NCBI GenBank assembly: GCA_004154925.1
Contig: QJNS01000277.1
Location: 1-64,000 of the forward strand
DNA from: Monosporascus cannonballus
Taxonomy: Eukaryota; Ascomycota; Sordariomycetes; Xylariales
Length of the DNA: 64,000 nucleotides
Direction of reading: 5' to 3'
The translations under genes were made by a program, and so were the position numbers. Positions 10,830-21,703 of the stretch are shown here, in pieces. The notes under the pieces are model-generated. The model had not been told where the DNA came from, made no database searches, and saw only the letters and a program-made list of their open reading frames with translations. Numbering within the stretch: the first letter of the stretch is position 1; the number at the start of each line of letters is the position of its first letter.

Positions 10830-12197
10830 TTAAAATCTACAATAATTAGCATGGCGCGAGCTACAGAATTGACAGGCGTTCATGACATACCGTATCTCAT
10901 AAGAGCCTGCTCTCGTCATATACCTAACCCACTTGACGCTCGAGTAATTGCTCTTCTCGAAGACTTTCAGGTACCGCACCAGGAGCCCCGAGCTCGTGAA
11001 CATCAGGAGGCTGAAGTTCATGCTCAGCGGCGGGCGCGACCAGGCCTTCTGGTTGGTCATGCTGGTGAGCTCGGCCTCGGCGCTGAGCACGAACTCGCTC
11101 TGGCCGGTGAAGCGGCCGATTTTCCAGACGATGTTGTTCTCCGAGGGCTCGTACTTGGCCTTGCCCTGGGTGCAGCGCTCGCTGATGCGGGCCGTGTTGA
11201 GCGGCGTCGGGATGCGCACGACCACGTTGGTCGCGAATAGCTTGCTGCCGAAGTTCGCCTTGACGCCGATGCTATACTCTACCTTGGTCTTGCCAACTTC
11301 ATTAACGATGGCGTGCACCTTGAACGGTAGGTTGACGTTCTCGGTCGCCCGGTACCGCATGAGCTCGAACTCGCCGTCGGGCGGCACGAACGAGATGATG
11401 CGGTCCGTGTCGAACTTGCCCAGCTTTACGCACTGGTGGAACTGACAGTCCTCGAGGGTGACGCTTCCGGCAGCCGCCTTGGTGGCTTTTGTACCTAGTC
11501 TGTTTCCGCTCGGCAGAGACTGCAACCCATCCTGGTCGAGTAATAACCGGTCGTTGAGGCCAAACTTGCATTCTGGCGTCCCCGAGAGATATGCCCGCAT
11601 GATTATCTGGCCGTTGACGTCGGCGCGCAGGACGGTGCCGGTGGCGGACATCAGCAAGTTTACATCTTCTATAACGTCGACGAAAGCCTCGTTCTTTCTG
11701 TATTTCACATCTGCCTTTCTCCACGACAACGCGCCCGTCGCCTGCATCGTGATCTTGGCGGAGTCCTCGGCCGCTCGTTCCGACTTGACGCCTTCCGTGG
11801 TGATGTACATCTTCAGGGTATCCGTTTCCGTATTCTGGGGGTATCCGAAGTCGATGATCTCGTCTAGGAGTTCATAGACGAGCACGAAGTTGTTCTTGAC
11901 GGCCTCCTCGTCGAACTTGCCAAAGTAGCCCCTACCGAGCTGTATTAGCCGGTAGAGGAACTCGAAGACCAGGGCCGCATTGGCGTTGCTCTTAGTGATA
12001 GCCACCAAGTAAATGTTCTCGTGCTTGACATGGCTGAAGGTGGTGCTGCCGAGGGTGAGGATGGGCGAGCGGACTTGGGGGTTCGAGATGACCTGAATTC
12101 GAAAGACGTCGGCGAGACGCGGTCGGCAGTCGTTCCGAAAAGCGCGGAATATAAGGTTCTCGCCCTTCTGGTTGAATATTAGAATGCCCGAGAGCAT
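10830..12197 (-). CDS. apm4: AP-2 clathrin adaptor complex subunit mu
   Basis: This is the medium chain of AP-2, which links cargo with YxxPhi signals to clathrin at the plasma membrane. The N-terminal longin-like domain starts MLSGILIFNQKGENLIFRAF and continues through VFEFLYRLIQLGRGYFG and NNFVLVYELLDEIIDFGYPQ. The C-terminal mu-homology domain has FHQCVKLGKFD, ISFVPPDGEFELMRYR, RIPTPLNT, GKAKYEPSENNIVWKI and MTRAGSYEIR. Exon 1 is 10891-12197. A 54-nt intron (10837-10890, GTATGT...GCTAAT...TTGTAG) leaves a last exon of 7 nt (10830-10836), giving the family C-terminus SYEIRF and 437 residues. Because the intron is a multiple of three without a stop, retention would give 455 residues with the same stop codon. 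Confidence 0.95.
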   Translation of the reverse strand: MLSGILIFNQKGENLIFRAFRNDCRPRLADVFRIQVISNPQVRSPILTLGSTTFSHVKHENIYLVAITKSNANAALVFEFLYRLIQLGRGYFGKFDEEAVKNNFVLVYELLDEIIDFGYPQNTETDTLKMYITTEGVKSERAAEDSAKITMQATGALSWRKADVKYRKNEAFVDVIEDVNLLMSATGTVLRADVNGQIIMRAYLSGTPECKFGLNDRLLLDQDGLQSLPSGNRLGTKATKAAAGSVTLEDCQFHQCVKLGKFDTDRIISFVPPDGEFELMRYRATENVNLPFKVHAIVNEVGKTKVEYSIGVKANFGSKLFATNVVVRIPTPLNTARISERCTQGKAKYEPSENNIVWKIGRFTGQSEFVLSAEAELTSMTNQKAWSRPPLSMNFSLLMFTSSGLLVRYLKVFEKSNYSSVKWVRYMTRAGSYEIRYVMNACQFCSSRHANYCRF

Positions 12198-14079
12198 GTT
12201 GCCGACTCCGGAAGTGCGGCCTTGGTACCCAGGAGTAGGTGAGGATTTGTTGGATGGAGGCTTATAAAAGTCAACTCGGAGTATGTAAATTCAAGGGTCA
12301 AGCAAGCAACGACCCGGTTCGTTCAAGGATGATCAAGTGTGGGGCCTACGGCCGAACATTTAGGTGCTGGCATGTCGATGCTGTGTGTTTCTAGGGGTCC
12401 AGGCACAGACAGAGTAACCTGACAATAGCTATCATTGCCTCCTATAAAAGAGAGCTGGAGACCGGTAGCTGCTAGGTACCTATTTGGGGGACCTAAGCTA
12501 GTAGGGGTGCTTACGGTAAAGTCGTGACAAAACCGTACCGTTTCCACAATAGTGGCAGATGTCAGTATGGAAAACAGTTGTTCCCATCTGACAGCTGAGT
12601 GCTTATCGCTTATCACCCACTTGTACCCTTGTAGCTCGATATTGTGTGCTTCATACTGGCACGTGTACGGGTAACGTGCATGCGGCTCTAGGACGTCAAT
12701 GTTGATCATACTCCTACTACCAGCCCCAGAGTTGCAGTAGCCCACCCGTTGCCTGGATCAAGGTGTCAATACTGGCATCAGCAAGGTGGCTTCTCGGCAT
12801 CAAGTCCCTGACGTATTTCAAATCTGGTGTCCGGGCGGCTGCGCTGTGGCAGGACTCCACGATGGCTTTGGCATACCTCTCTGGCTTCAGCGTTACCCAT
12901 ACATCATCCGCCTCCTCTTAGCTCAGCTAACCTTTTTTTTTTTATTATAAATGGACTTTAGGACTGCGTATGATCTTGCACCTCCTTCTGTGTTTCTGGA
13001 TCTGCGGTCCGTCCCCGCCGCCATGTATACATGACATCTGGTGCAAGTGGTGCAAGGTTCATCCCATCTGGTCCGAGTTACCATGTATGTTGCCGACTCC
13101 CGTTAGGACACCCGCGTGCTTCAGCGCAGCGGTGCATTTTGGAATAGTGGGTATTCATTCCAAGTTCGGCCGCGATGCCACGGGAAAGCCCCAACGCCAG
13201 CCGCGATACCGGGCCGGAAAAGAGGGCCTTGGTGTCGAGTGAGCTGGAGCATCTCGAAAGCTTAAACCCAGTTGCCAGTCGATGTACGACTCGAGCAACT
13301 AGAGCCTCTGCGCCACGGGGTGGTATTAGTTAAAGAAGTGGCTTGAGGGCGCAATCGTATGCAACCGAAATCCGAGGTAATGATAAGAATTGATGACGAA
13401 ATTCAATGTTCCCTCAAAGCTGAAGCTGTCATGGAGTACGTTCTTGCAGGAAAACCCATGTGCTCGGCATTACCACGAGCGGAAATTAGCGAATGTGATT
13501 GTTCCGTCCCCCTCATGCTTCTCCAAGTTCCCCTCACGGCGCCATCGAAATTTCCTATTCAGGGACATCCAGGAACGTAGCGCTCCGAGAACAAGGCCCC
13601 GGACAAGTAGCGTCGCATGCAATAAAATCGATCACAGTTACATCGCCGAGTCCACCGTCCTTGGTCTTGAACGGCGGGCTTCCTTGAGCATCTGCTTTTA
13701 GTGGTTACCGGCCAACAGCTGAAGAGGAACACTCTCGCCTCAGGTCACATGCCAACCTCGCTTCCATCCCTCAACATAGCATATCGGCTCAGAGACTCTC
13801 GCCCAAAGGTGCCCTTTCATTTAGCTCTACTTGGCGGCATCCACCTCCGGAAGAGGACGAGCTGTTCCCCAGCTGCCTAGAAGCTTGCCGAAGGACTAGG
13901 AGAGCCGTTCAACCCCACGGGAGTAGCTAAGAAATGTCCCCACAGAAGGCGAAGGCGATGGCTGGCCTCGCGATAAGGAAATCCCAACTAGTGATGAAGG
14001 AACCTAGAGCGCTTCGCCCTCCCGTCTTTCCGACGATGCTTCCGAGCCCTAATGGGACGGCAGAGGCCGTCGAGCGAGG
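12198..14079. other. Intergenic region upstream of the cellobiohydrolase gene
   Basis: It includes the AP-2 mu promoter side and the upstream region of the GH6 gene. ORFs at 12323-12745 (minus) and 13359-13701 (plus) were considered but have no recognisable protein features. A poly-T/A run sits near 12930. Confidence 0.4.
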
Positions 14080-14086
14080 TATAAAG
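14080..14086 (+). promoter_or_regulatory. TATA box of the GH6 gene
   Basis: TATAAAG lies 84 bp before the start codon at 14170, in a GC-rich context. This is a normal fungal spacing for a TATA element with a short 5' leader. Confidence 0.5.
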
Positions 14087-14169
14087 ACAGCAGCCCGAGA
14101 TGATGGACTCTTCTTGAGCTGTCGATCACCGGCAGTGGACACTTGACAACTCCAGGAACGGGGGGCACC

Positions 14170-15875
14170 ATGTCTGCAAAGAAGCTTCTCATAGCTGCCT
14201 TGAGCACTGCGGCTCTAGCCGTTCCCCTCGACGGCTCTCTCGAGGATCGGCAGGCGAACTGTGCTAGCCTCTGGGGACAATGCGGCGGTAATGGCTGGAG
14301 CGGAGCTACCTGCTGCTCGAGCGGAAGCCATTGTGCTTACGTGAATGACTGGTACAGGTAAGTGAGCAAGAGCGAGTGCGAACCGAGTATGGAGACGCGG
14401 TCTAGACAACCGCACTTCAAACCCCTATCCATCAGTCCGGCTTCACTGCCAATTTTGCCATTGAACGGCGACTAATAGGTGCCTGTAGTCAATGTCGAGA
14501 GGGAGCAGGCACCAGTCCTACCACGACTACTACCACCGCCAAACCGACAACTACGACTACCGCGAAGCCGACGACTACGCCCAAGCCAACTGGCACCACC
14601 ACGAGGCCCCCGGGCGCATCTACCACTGCTTCCTACACCGGCAACCCCTTCTCCGGAGTCCGGTTGTGGGCCAATGACTACTACAGATCACAGATCTTGG
14701 AATATGCCGTTCCCACCCTCGGTCCCAACGCAGCGAAAGTCGCTGAAGTCCCCAGCTTCCAATGGATGTAAGAATCTACCTCATGAGTTTCAATGGAATC
14801 CAAATCAGACTCTGACCTGCAATTCAGCGACACCCGGGCCAAAGTCGACGTGATCCGAGGCACGTTGAAACAGATTCGTGCCGCCAACCAGGCCGGTGCC
14901 AACCCTCCGTACGCCGGCCAGTTCGTCGTCTATGACCTCCCAGATCGCGACTGCGCTGCCGCCGCCTCGAACGGTGAGTTCGCTATCGACGATGGCGGCG
15001 TTGAGAAGTACAAGGAGTACATCGACGCCATTGCCGATATGTTCACCGAGTATTCGGACATCCGCCTGCTGCTCGTTATCGGTTAGTCTCCTTAAACTCC
15101 CTCGCTCTGGCTTCCCTCTTCCCATTCATTATCCTATCGCCCCCAATACTTTCGTGCTTACTTACTGACACGGAATTGCCCCTCAGAACCCGACTCGCTC
15201 GCCAACCTGGTCACCAACCTGAACGTACCGAAGTGCGCCAAGGCCAAGGACGCCTACCTGGAATGCACCAACTACGCCGTGACGAAGCTGGACCTGCCCA
15301 ATGTGGCGCAGTACCTCGACGGCGGGCACGGCGGCTGGCTCGGCTGGCCGGCGAACCTGCCCGGGGCGACCGAGGTTTTCTCGGGCGTCTACAAAAGGGC
15401 GAACAAGCCGAAATCGCTGCGCGGCTTCGCGACAAACGTGTCCAACTACAACGGGTGGTCGCTGACGACGGCGCCGGAGTACACAAAGCCGAACCCGAAC
15501 TTCGACGAGAAGCGGTATATAAACGCTTTCGCGCCGATGCTCCGCGACGCCGGCTGGCCCGACGCCCGCTTCATCGTCGACCAGAGCCGCTCCGGCAAGC
15601 AGCCCACGGGCCAGATCCAGCAGGGCCATTGGTGCAACGCCGTCGGCACGGGCTTCGGCCTGCGCCCCTCCGCCAACACGGGCGACCCGCTCGCCGACGC
15701 CTTCATCTGGGTCAAGCCCGGTGGCGAGAGCGACGGCACCAGTGACACGACCGCCAAGCGGTACGATCACCACTGCGGCCTGGAGGACGCGCTGAAGCCG
15801 GCCCCGGAAGCTGGACAATGGTTTCAAAAATACTTCGAAATGCTCTATAAGAACGCAAACCCTCCCTTTCAGTAG
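14170..15875 (+). CDS. cel6A: GH6 cellobiohydrolase II with N-terminal CBM1
   Basis: This secreted exo-cellulase releases cellobiose from non-reducing chain ends. Exons 14170-14357, 14489-14767, 14828-15081 and 15187-15875 join to 469 residues. In order: a signal peptide ([19 protein letters not shown]), a CBM1 ([18 protein letters not shown]... through the cysteine encoded at the start of exon 2), a Thr/Pro/Lys-rich linker, and the GH6 domain. The catalytic Asp motifs are present: [10 protein letters not shown] and [11 protein letters not shown]. The conserved [13 protein letters not shown] and [11 protein letters not shown] loops are also there, and the protein ends NANPPFQ. All introns are GT-AG; the first falls within the CBM1. 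The upstream TTG-initiated reading (14143) is not needed. Its length and domain order match other ascomycete Cel6A enzymes. Confidence 0.97.
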
Positions 15876-16810
15876 GTGGTGTTGAAGGACTGTTGTTCCC
15901 AGTACATATGGGCGGAGAGGTGCGAGGGGATATAGCTCTCAAAGTAGGGGGGGAACGGAGGAGCATGTTAGCATGCCGCGTGATGATACTCTCATGTACA
16001 TACTTCGGGAGACAAACACCTAAGAATACATGCATTTAAAAACAGGCCTTTCTCAGCAGTATTCGATTAGTGTAGTTTGTGGCATGTTAGGGCATGATAT
16101 TCTAGTTAAGGGGCTGACGCTAGGCGGAATACTTAGAGATATCCCACCTATATGATATGAATAAAATAATTGGGGTTCGACCTATGCTAATACCTTCTTA
16201 CTTTATCAAGGCTAAAAAGCGCCTTTCCCCATTCGCACTTTGGAATGAATGAAAAAGATGTTAAGCCCCCGCCGGCCACTAACCATAACCCAGCACCAGA
16301 GACACACATATATACACTTTTCGCCGGCGAGCCAGCGTGATTGCTTGTCCTAGCCTATCCGTTAGCCCTTATTGCGCGCTACCGCAGATCCCTGTAGTCT
16401 CAGCGAGATTACTGACCAGTAGGGTGACCTGGCGGTGATCCGTGAGGCGTCATAGTTCGACTTCGGGCACATATATCTAATATCGACAGCCGTCACACCC
16501 GGTCCAAAAACACACAATTGCCGGACAAAGCCATAGCAATACTAACTTCGACTATGGCGGCACCCAAGTGGAAAAGATGAATAGCTCCAATAAGACATCA
16601 TCGCGATGGACTCTTAACGCTCGAGGTGGATGAGGAAGCGAACAATTTATTGACGGGTATGCTTGGTATGCATGACTGCACTGTCCTAACCTTACCACAA
16701 TTTGCAACACGCCGTGTCGGTTAAGAACGTCGTTAATCAATATATATCCGCGTGCTCCCCGAAGACATCCATTCCTGGCATTTGGATTTGAGCCCGACAC
16801 TCGATCGAGT
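15876..16810. other. Gene-free region downstream of GH6
   Basis: AT-rich sequence without a supportable gene. The minus-strand frame at 16552-16911 is partly the reverse of the neighbouring LTR and is not a gene. Confidence 0.45.
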
Positions 16811-16997
16811 TGTCGTGGAATAGGGGTATCTATGTTAGTCATCAGGCTCCCAGCACCCCCGAAGAACCTTATTCCGGCGCGCCCACAGTATATAGAGAGC
16901 TTCCTAGCCACCGCTCCCTGGAGCTCAATTCAAGCAAGACAATTATCACTTCCCACACTCTATGTTACCTTATCCTCTGATCAGCTTAACTGTCACA
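16811..16997 (+). mobile_element. Solo LTR, copy B (187 bp), TSD CGAGT
   Basis: The TGTCGTGG start and CTGTCACA end match copies A and C. A perfect 5-bp duplication CGAGT flanks it (16806-16810 and 16998-17002). No internal retrotransposon sequence is attached. The length equals that of copy C. Confidence 0.92.
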
Positions 16998-17330
16998 CGA
17001 GTATTGTTGTGTCAGTCCAGGCCCCGTACTCGTCGCTCTCCGTGAGACTATTCACCATTGGAGATCTTCTGTCCGACTTAGCCTAGCCTAAGGTAACCAT
17101 CGGCCGAACGCGTCGGATGCCGCCACCGCCCCTTGGAACTACGCATGGCAGTTATTTAGCCACCCTACTGGGAGGACACAGAACACGAGGAGCGACTGTT
17201 ACTTGAACCACGACTATTCATATTCGTGCTTGGAGTGTCGCTTCAAAGACAGTAGTCATAACTATCATACATTGACTCATAGAGCGCATGTGCCCCCAGA
17301 GTGACCTGAGGCCCCAGAATCTGTAGCAAT

Positions 17331-18016
17331 TTAGCTCATGAAACCAGCCTTTCCATCACCATCCGCGTCAGTCCTGGGGTTCAGCTTGTCCAAGAGACCC
17401 GGATGCTGTTTCGATTTGGTGTCCGAATCGGTAGTGTGGCGCGTCTTGTCCCCTTGCTCCCCGCGGCGAGTCTTTCTGTCCAAAGGATCGACGTCTCCGT
17501 GGAACACGCCCTTCGGAGGGTGGTGCTCGTCATAGTTGGAATCCTTCTTCCGGTGCACGGTGTGACCGCTGCCGACGTGTTTATGCTCGCCCTCAAAGGC
17601 GTCGAAGCGCTCTTCCCGGCCGCCCAGGGCACCTCCTTGCTTCTTGAACTCATCCATGCTGACTGATGGCAGCACAGACGTCGCGTGATGCTGGGCAGTG
17701 TTGTGGTGGGTCTCGTGGATCGGGACGGTCGTGTGGACGACGGTAGGCTGGACAGTCTCCTTTTCAACTACCGGCTGGATGGTTTCGTGAATATGGCTGA
17801 TGCGAATTCGTTAGTGGGCGACATCAACGGAGCTAGTGGGGAAACAGTGTTGGCTTACTGGTGGACCTCCTTTTGGACAGCCTCGTTCACGGATTCATGG
17901 CGAGTAGGCTTCACTACCTCGTGCTGGACAGCTGGGTTGATCGTTTCGTGGACCGTTGTGTCCTTGTGGCCGGCCTTGCCAATGAAGTCCTTGACAACTG
18001 ACTTAGTCTTGTCCAT
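17331..18016 (-). CDS. Hydrophilic allergen-like fungal protein with HET/QHE repeats
   Basis: Two exons (17859-18016 and 17331-17796) separated by a 62-nt intron (GTAAGC...CACTAAC...GCATCAG) give 207 residues. The N-terminal 100 residues are short repeats rich in His, Glu, Thr and Val (TVHETINPAVQHEVV, HIHETIQPVVEKETV, VPIHETHHNT). The C-terminal part is charged, with KKQGGALGGREERFDAFEGE and a PRTDADGDGKAGFM tail. There is no signal peptide or membrane segment. It resembles small stress-linked proteins often labelled allergen in fungal genomes. Biochemical function is unknown, and the label describes similarity only. Start choice is supported by MDKTKSVVKDFIGKAGHKD, the usual N-terminus of the family. 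Confidence 0.8.
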
Positions 18017-19202
18017 TGTGTGATGTTAGTGATGATTGAATAGTTGACGCTGAGTTGGGTAAAGTAGAAGGCTTAGGATATAGAATGTAGTTTTTGGTGG
18101 GTATTGGAATCTGTTGTATCTGGATGTGGCAGAAGAGGGACTTGACGAGAAGATGGTCTAATATATTTAGCAGAGATGTGTAGCTCTTGCCAATGACGGA
18201 ATCACGAGGAATATCTATCATCATTGCGTCTGCCACCTTCCTACTCAGCTGCCACTGCTTCAGCTTGTCAGGTGCCAAGGTGCGGCCCCCTTTCCGGGGC
18301 CCAGCGACCCACCAGTGTGGCTCCAGTTTGTGTATATATAGGGGGGCTTCGCCCCCGAGTAGTTAGAAAAGGGCAGGCATTAATGGTCATCTATTTACTA
18401 CCCATACTATGAACAACCTGCTGGGCTGCTTCTTCTGCCTCTCACTCCGTACTTTACCATTTTCCCTGACACACCGCTACACGATGGCCGCATTTTAAAA
18501 TTATTAGTGTCCGTAATGTACGCACAGAATCTAAGCAGTCCAAGACTAGAACCAAAGAGTGCCCTTGGCGATATCCTAAAGAGTAATTAGTATGCGCCAA
18601 CCTTCGTGTTGGGAAAATTTGGAATGTGTGATGGGGTATTATAAACGACTTAAGTTGTGGAAGTTTCAGTGTCATCAGCCAGCTGGCCCCCGCATGAGCA
18701 TACAATACAATCTTCTGTATGCCAACGCCCTTTTTAAGCGTAGAGTCTAGTCACCTAGTTACTCTGTCTAAGAATTGAGACAGAAGGTGAGGCTACCCTG
18801 CATAGATTTGTATGGGAAAACGTGCAGGGGAGACTCAAGGTGTATCACAGAAGATAGAATTAACTATATTCCAGCTATGGAAGCCCAACAACAGCTGGAA
18901 AAATTCAAGGCTATATATATGTGAAAAAATGGCTTATTAAGCTTTATCATTCCATTATTAATCAAATGGAAAGCTTTGGAAGACTTTGGAAGTCTTACGA
19001 AGTCTTTTGCCATCTTCGCCACCTCGAATAGGGATAGACCCACCTTTCCGGAGTTAAAACTCCGAATTCCTAGACTCTGAGTCCGGCTTCCCAGACGACG
19101 GATGTGCTAGGAGGGATGTCTCGGGCATGTAATGTTAAAAGGGGTGACGTTCTGCCATTCCGGCTCTTTATCTCCACTACACTATCTTAGCAACCTCGTT
19201 TT
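18017..19202. other. Intergenic region with a GGGGGCTTCGCCCCC repeat copy
   Basis: No coding sequence was supported. It carries a repeat copy at 18331-18455 and several direct-repeat words (TTTGGAAGACTTTGGAAGTC near 18972-18991). The rest is AT-rich. Confidence 0.45.
18331..18455 (+). repeat. Dispersed repeat with GGGGGGCTTCGCCCCC hairpin, copy 1
   Basis: TATATATAGGGGGGCTTCGCCCCC is followed by CGAGTAG, GGGCAGGCATTAATGG, ATCTAT and a CTTCTTC-rich end. The same order occurs at 21456-21474 plus 21599-21703, but there the hairpin is separated from the rest by about 125 bp. The GGGGG-CTTCG-CCCCC part can fold into a stable hairpin. The element type is unknown. Confidence 0.55.
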
Positions 19203-20813
19203 TCATATCTCGTATCTATCGGACCCATGCTTTACAGGCCGGTAAATAAAGTAATCAAACTCAGCAGGCAGTGCAGTCCCGTTCAAATCTGAGCATGCCA
19301 TCCCGACAAACGCGCCTGTGAAACTTCCGTGAGCCTGATGCCCGCCACACTCATCGGAAATAACCGAGGCGTCATATACGGGACCGATGCTCTTCAGTTC
19401 ATCACCCTCTAATGCGTAGGAAAATTGCAGTTTATCACCGCGAATTGTCAACCCCAACTTGACCTTCCCTTCGTTGGGAATCTGCACCGGCTCAGGAAGC
19501 GGCATCCTCAATTTGCCGTCGGGGTACGACATCTCTGAGCTCATGAGAAGCAGCTCCCGTCGTCCGTTCGAGTCTGCGGTTACCGTGAGGTAGAAGAAGT
19601 TGTAGCGGCAGTAGTAAGCGGTAAGGCCCGCGAACTGCCTCTCGTCAGTCGGGGAGAAGTCGATCGCGGTTTCCGCGTCGTAGGAGAAGTGGGTTTGGCG
19701 CCGCGCGACCAGGGCCTGCTCGAACCACGAGCCGATAGACTCCCTACCGATCAGCGTGAGCTTCCCGTCCCCGAGCCTGAAGATCCGCTCCGTCTCCGGA
19801 GTCCGCAACCACTGGAAGTCCTTATGCAACTCCTTTTCAAACGTGTATCGCTGTTCAGCCCAGTACTTGCTCTCGTCAGGGGCGCCTGGGACTTCGACGT
19901 GCAGCGAGGGCACGGGTCCGTTCTTCACGTAGAGCCAGTCGTTCTTCCAGAACGCCTCCTGGATCGACGTCTCCCGCCCGAGGACACAGCGGCGCTTCTG
20001 CGTTATGGGGCGGCCGCACAGATGCACTAGATACGTCTTGCCGTCCGGCGTCTCCACAATATCTCCGTGTCCGGCTCTCTGCAGCGCGGCGAAGGGCGCA
20101 TCCTTTGAAGTGAGTATGGGGTTTTCCGGGTGGACCTCATACGAACCCCATATGTCCCGGGAGCGAGCCAGAGTACAGGCGTGCTCGTAGGCGGTTCCGC
20201 CCTCGGCCGTCAGCAAGTAGTACCAGCCGTTACGCTTATACAAGTGCGGGCCCTCGACGAGGTCAAGTTCCGTCCCCTTGAAGATGTTCTTCTTGGGGCC
20301 GACGAGCTTACCGGCGGCCGGGTCGAACTCCTGAAGCACGATACCGGCGAAGACGCGAGGCCGACGTCGGTGGTCAATAAGCATGTTAACGAACCATTTC
20401 TTGCCATCCTCGTCGTGGAACAGCGACGGATCGAAGCCCGAGGAATTGGCGTACATGGGGTCGGACCAAGGCCCTTCTATCGACGGCGCGGTGACGATGT
20501 AGTTGTGGCAGTCCTTGAATGATCCGTCCTTGCGCTTCACATCCGTGTACACCAGCCAGAAGTTCTCGCCATCGTGTGTGAGGCACGGAGCCCAGATCCC
20601 GCAACTGTCTGGGTCCCCGCGCATGTCCAGCTGGCTCTTACGGTTCAGCGGGCGGGTGACCAATTCCCAGTTGGCCAGGTCCTTGGAGTGGTGGATCTGC
20701 ACCCCGGGGTACCATTCGAACGTCGAAGTAGCGATGTAGTAATCATCGCCGACCCTGACTATCGAAGGGTCGGGGTTGAAGCCGGGTAAGATGGGATTCC
20801 GTACCGACGGCAT
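19203..20813 (-). CDS. GH43 beta-xylosidase / alpha-L-arabinofuranosidase
   Basis: Single-exon gene of 536 residues for an inverting glycosidase acting on xylo-oligosaccharides, possibly with arabinose side chains. The five-bladed propeller domain holds the three acidic residues: the base in PGFNPDPSIVRVGDDYY, the pKa-modulating Asp in SSGFDPSLFHDEDG, and the acid Glu in LDLVEGPHLYKRNGWYYLL. A C-terminal beta-sandwich (SYDAETAIDFSPTDERQFAG to FDYFIYRP) follows, as in subfamily 11-like xylosidases. No signal peptide is present, so it is probably intracellular and works on imported oligosaccharides. The ATG at 20813 begins MPSVRNPILPGFNPDPS, the normal family start. Confidence 0.94.
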   Translation of the reverse strand: MPSVRNPILPGFNPDPSIVRVGDDYYIATSTFEWYPGVQIHHSKDLANWELVTRPLNRKSQLDMRGDPDSCGIWAPCLTHDGENFWLVYTDVKRKDGSFKDCHNYIVTAPSIEGPWSDPMYANSSGFDPSLFHDEDGKKWFVNMLIDHRRRPRVFAGIVLQEFDPAAGKLVGPKKNIFKGTELDLVEGPHLYKRNGWYYLLTAEGGTAYEHACTLARSRDIWGSYEVHPENPILTSKDAPFAALQRAGHGDIVETPDGKTYLVHLCGRPITQKRRCVLGRETSIQEAFWKNDWLYVKNGPVPSLHVEVPGAPDESKYWAEQRYTFEKELHKDFQWLRTPETERIFRLGDGKLTLIGRESIGSWFEQALVARRQTHFSYDAETAIDFSPTDERQFAGLTAYYCRYNFFYLTVTADSNGRRELLLMSSEMSYPDGKLRMPLPEPVQIPNEGKVKLGLTIRGDKLQFSYALEGDELKSIGPVYDASVISDECGGHQAHGSFTGAFVGMACSDLNGTALPAEFDYFIYRPVKHGSDRYEI

Positions 20814-21455
20814 GGTGTCTGAGACTGGGGTCTTAGTGCAGTCGAATATAGAGAGTGAGGTGAACCTCCATCAACCCACCTATTTTATGTCGTCTTATTT
20901 ACTCACGTTAAATGCCACCCCTCCCCGCATTCTCTCTCTTGTTTCGGAGTATAAATGTCGTTCGACAACCCCACGATCTCCGGGTTACCCTCTAATTACC
21001 CGGACGGGGCTAAACCCCAAGACCGGGTAATATAGAATTGCACTTACATGTTGTGGGTCTAGGGCAGGAGCTCGAACAAAGCAAAAGCGGCTTAAAACGC
21101 TAAGAACACGGCTGTGCCGCAACTGTACGTAATAGTAAAGTACGAAAGGTGAATGCAAATATATTTCCGAGGGTGATTATTTGTGAGTATAAATACGGAC
21201 CTCGGTTATAAAGGCGGGAGAAGGGGAAGGGGTTGCAATCAGAGTGCACCTCCTATGCCTCTATTGCTTTATCAACATGTTACAGATAAATCATAAAAGG
21301 TCGTGCAGCTGCGGCCGAGGAGTGCTCGCTCAGCCGCTTCGGAGGCATGCAAGCCCCCAAAGATCTGTGGCGCAGTTTGCGTTATACCATTGTCATGAGA
21401 AGTTGTGGGTACCCCATTTTAGGTCCCCGTAACCTGCCGGCCAAGGCTATACGTG

Positions 21456-21703
21456 TGTATAGGGGGCTTCGCCCATCTTCTAGGCAACAAGTATTCATTA
21501 ACGCATTTACAGACGCAGAGAGGTCACTCCAAAATCCCGACGCCAGTGAACTGTTACGTTTAATTGATTATTAAATAAAAATATTAGAAAGCTTCAATCC
21601 CGAGTAGCTAGAGTGAGTTGGGCATTGATGGATATCTAATCTCTACCTATACTCGAAGCACCTTCTAAGGTGCTTCTTCGGCTTTTTTCTCTGTACTCGG
21701 CCC
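21456..21703 (+). repeat. Dispersed repeat, copy 2 (interrupted)
   Basis: GTGTATAGGGGGCTTCGCCC at 21455-21474 and CCCGAGTAGCTAGAG...GGGCATTGATGG from 21599 match consecutive parts of copy 1 at 18331-18455. About 125 bp of unrelated AT-rich sequence splits them here. Differences are largely transitions. Confidence 0.5.
21655..21676 (+). other. Perfect 10-bp inverted repeat followed by T-run
   Basis: GAAGCACCTT-CT-AAGGTGCTTC forms a 10-bp stem with a 2-nt spacer, and TTCGGCTTTTTT follows. It lies inside the repeat copy, so it may be part of the element's end. It looks like a bacterial terminator but the context is fungal. Confidence 0.6.

Noticed and set aside
12323..12745. 140-codon minus-strand frame
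   Set aside because: No recognisable domain, ordinary AT/GC composition and no splice partners; judged chance.
13359..13701. Overlapping plus-strand frames upstream of GH6
   Set aside because: They conflict with one another, have no domain, and lie in the GH6 upstream region.
15183..15827. 214-codon minus-strand frame opposite GH6
   Set aside because: Shadow of the GH6 last exon; Arg/Val-rich composition typical of antisense frames.
21655..21690. Hairpin plus T-run resembling a bacterial terminator
   Set aside because: The genome is fungal, so a rho-independent terminator is not expected; recorded only as a structured repeat.
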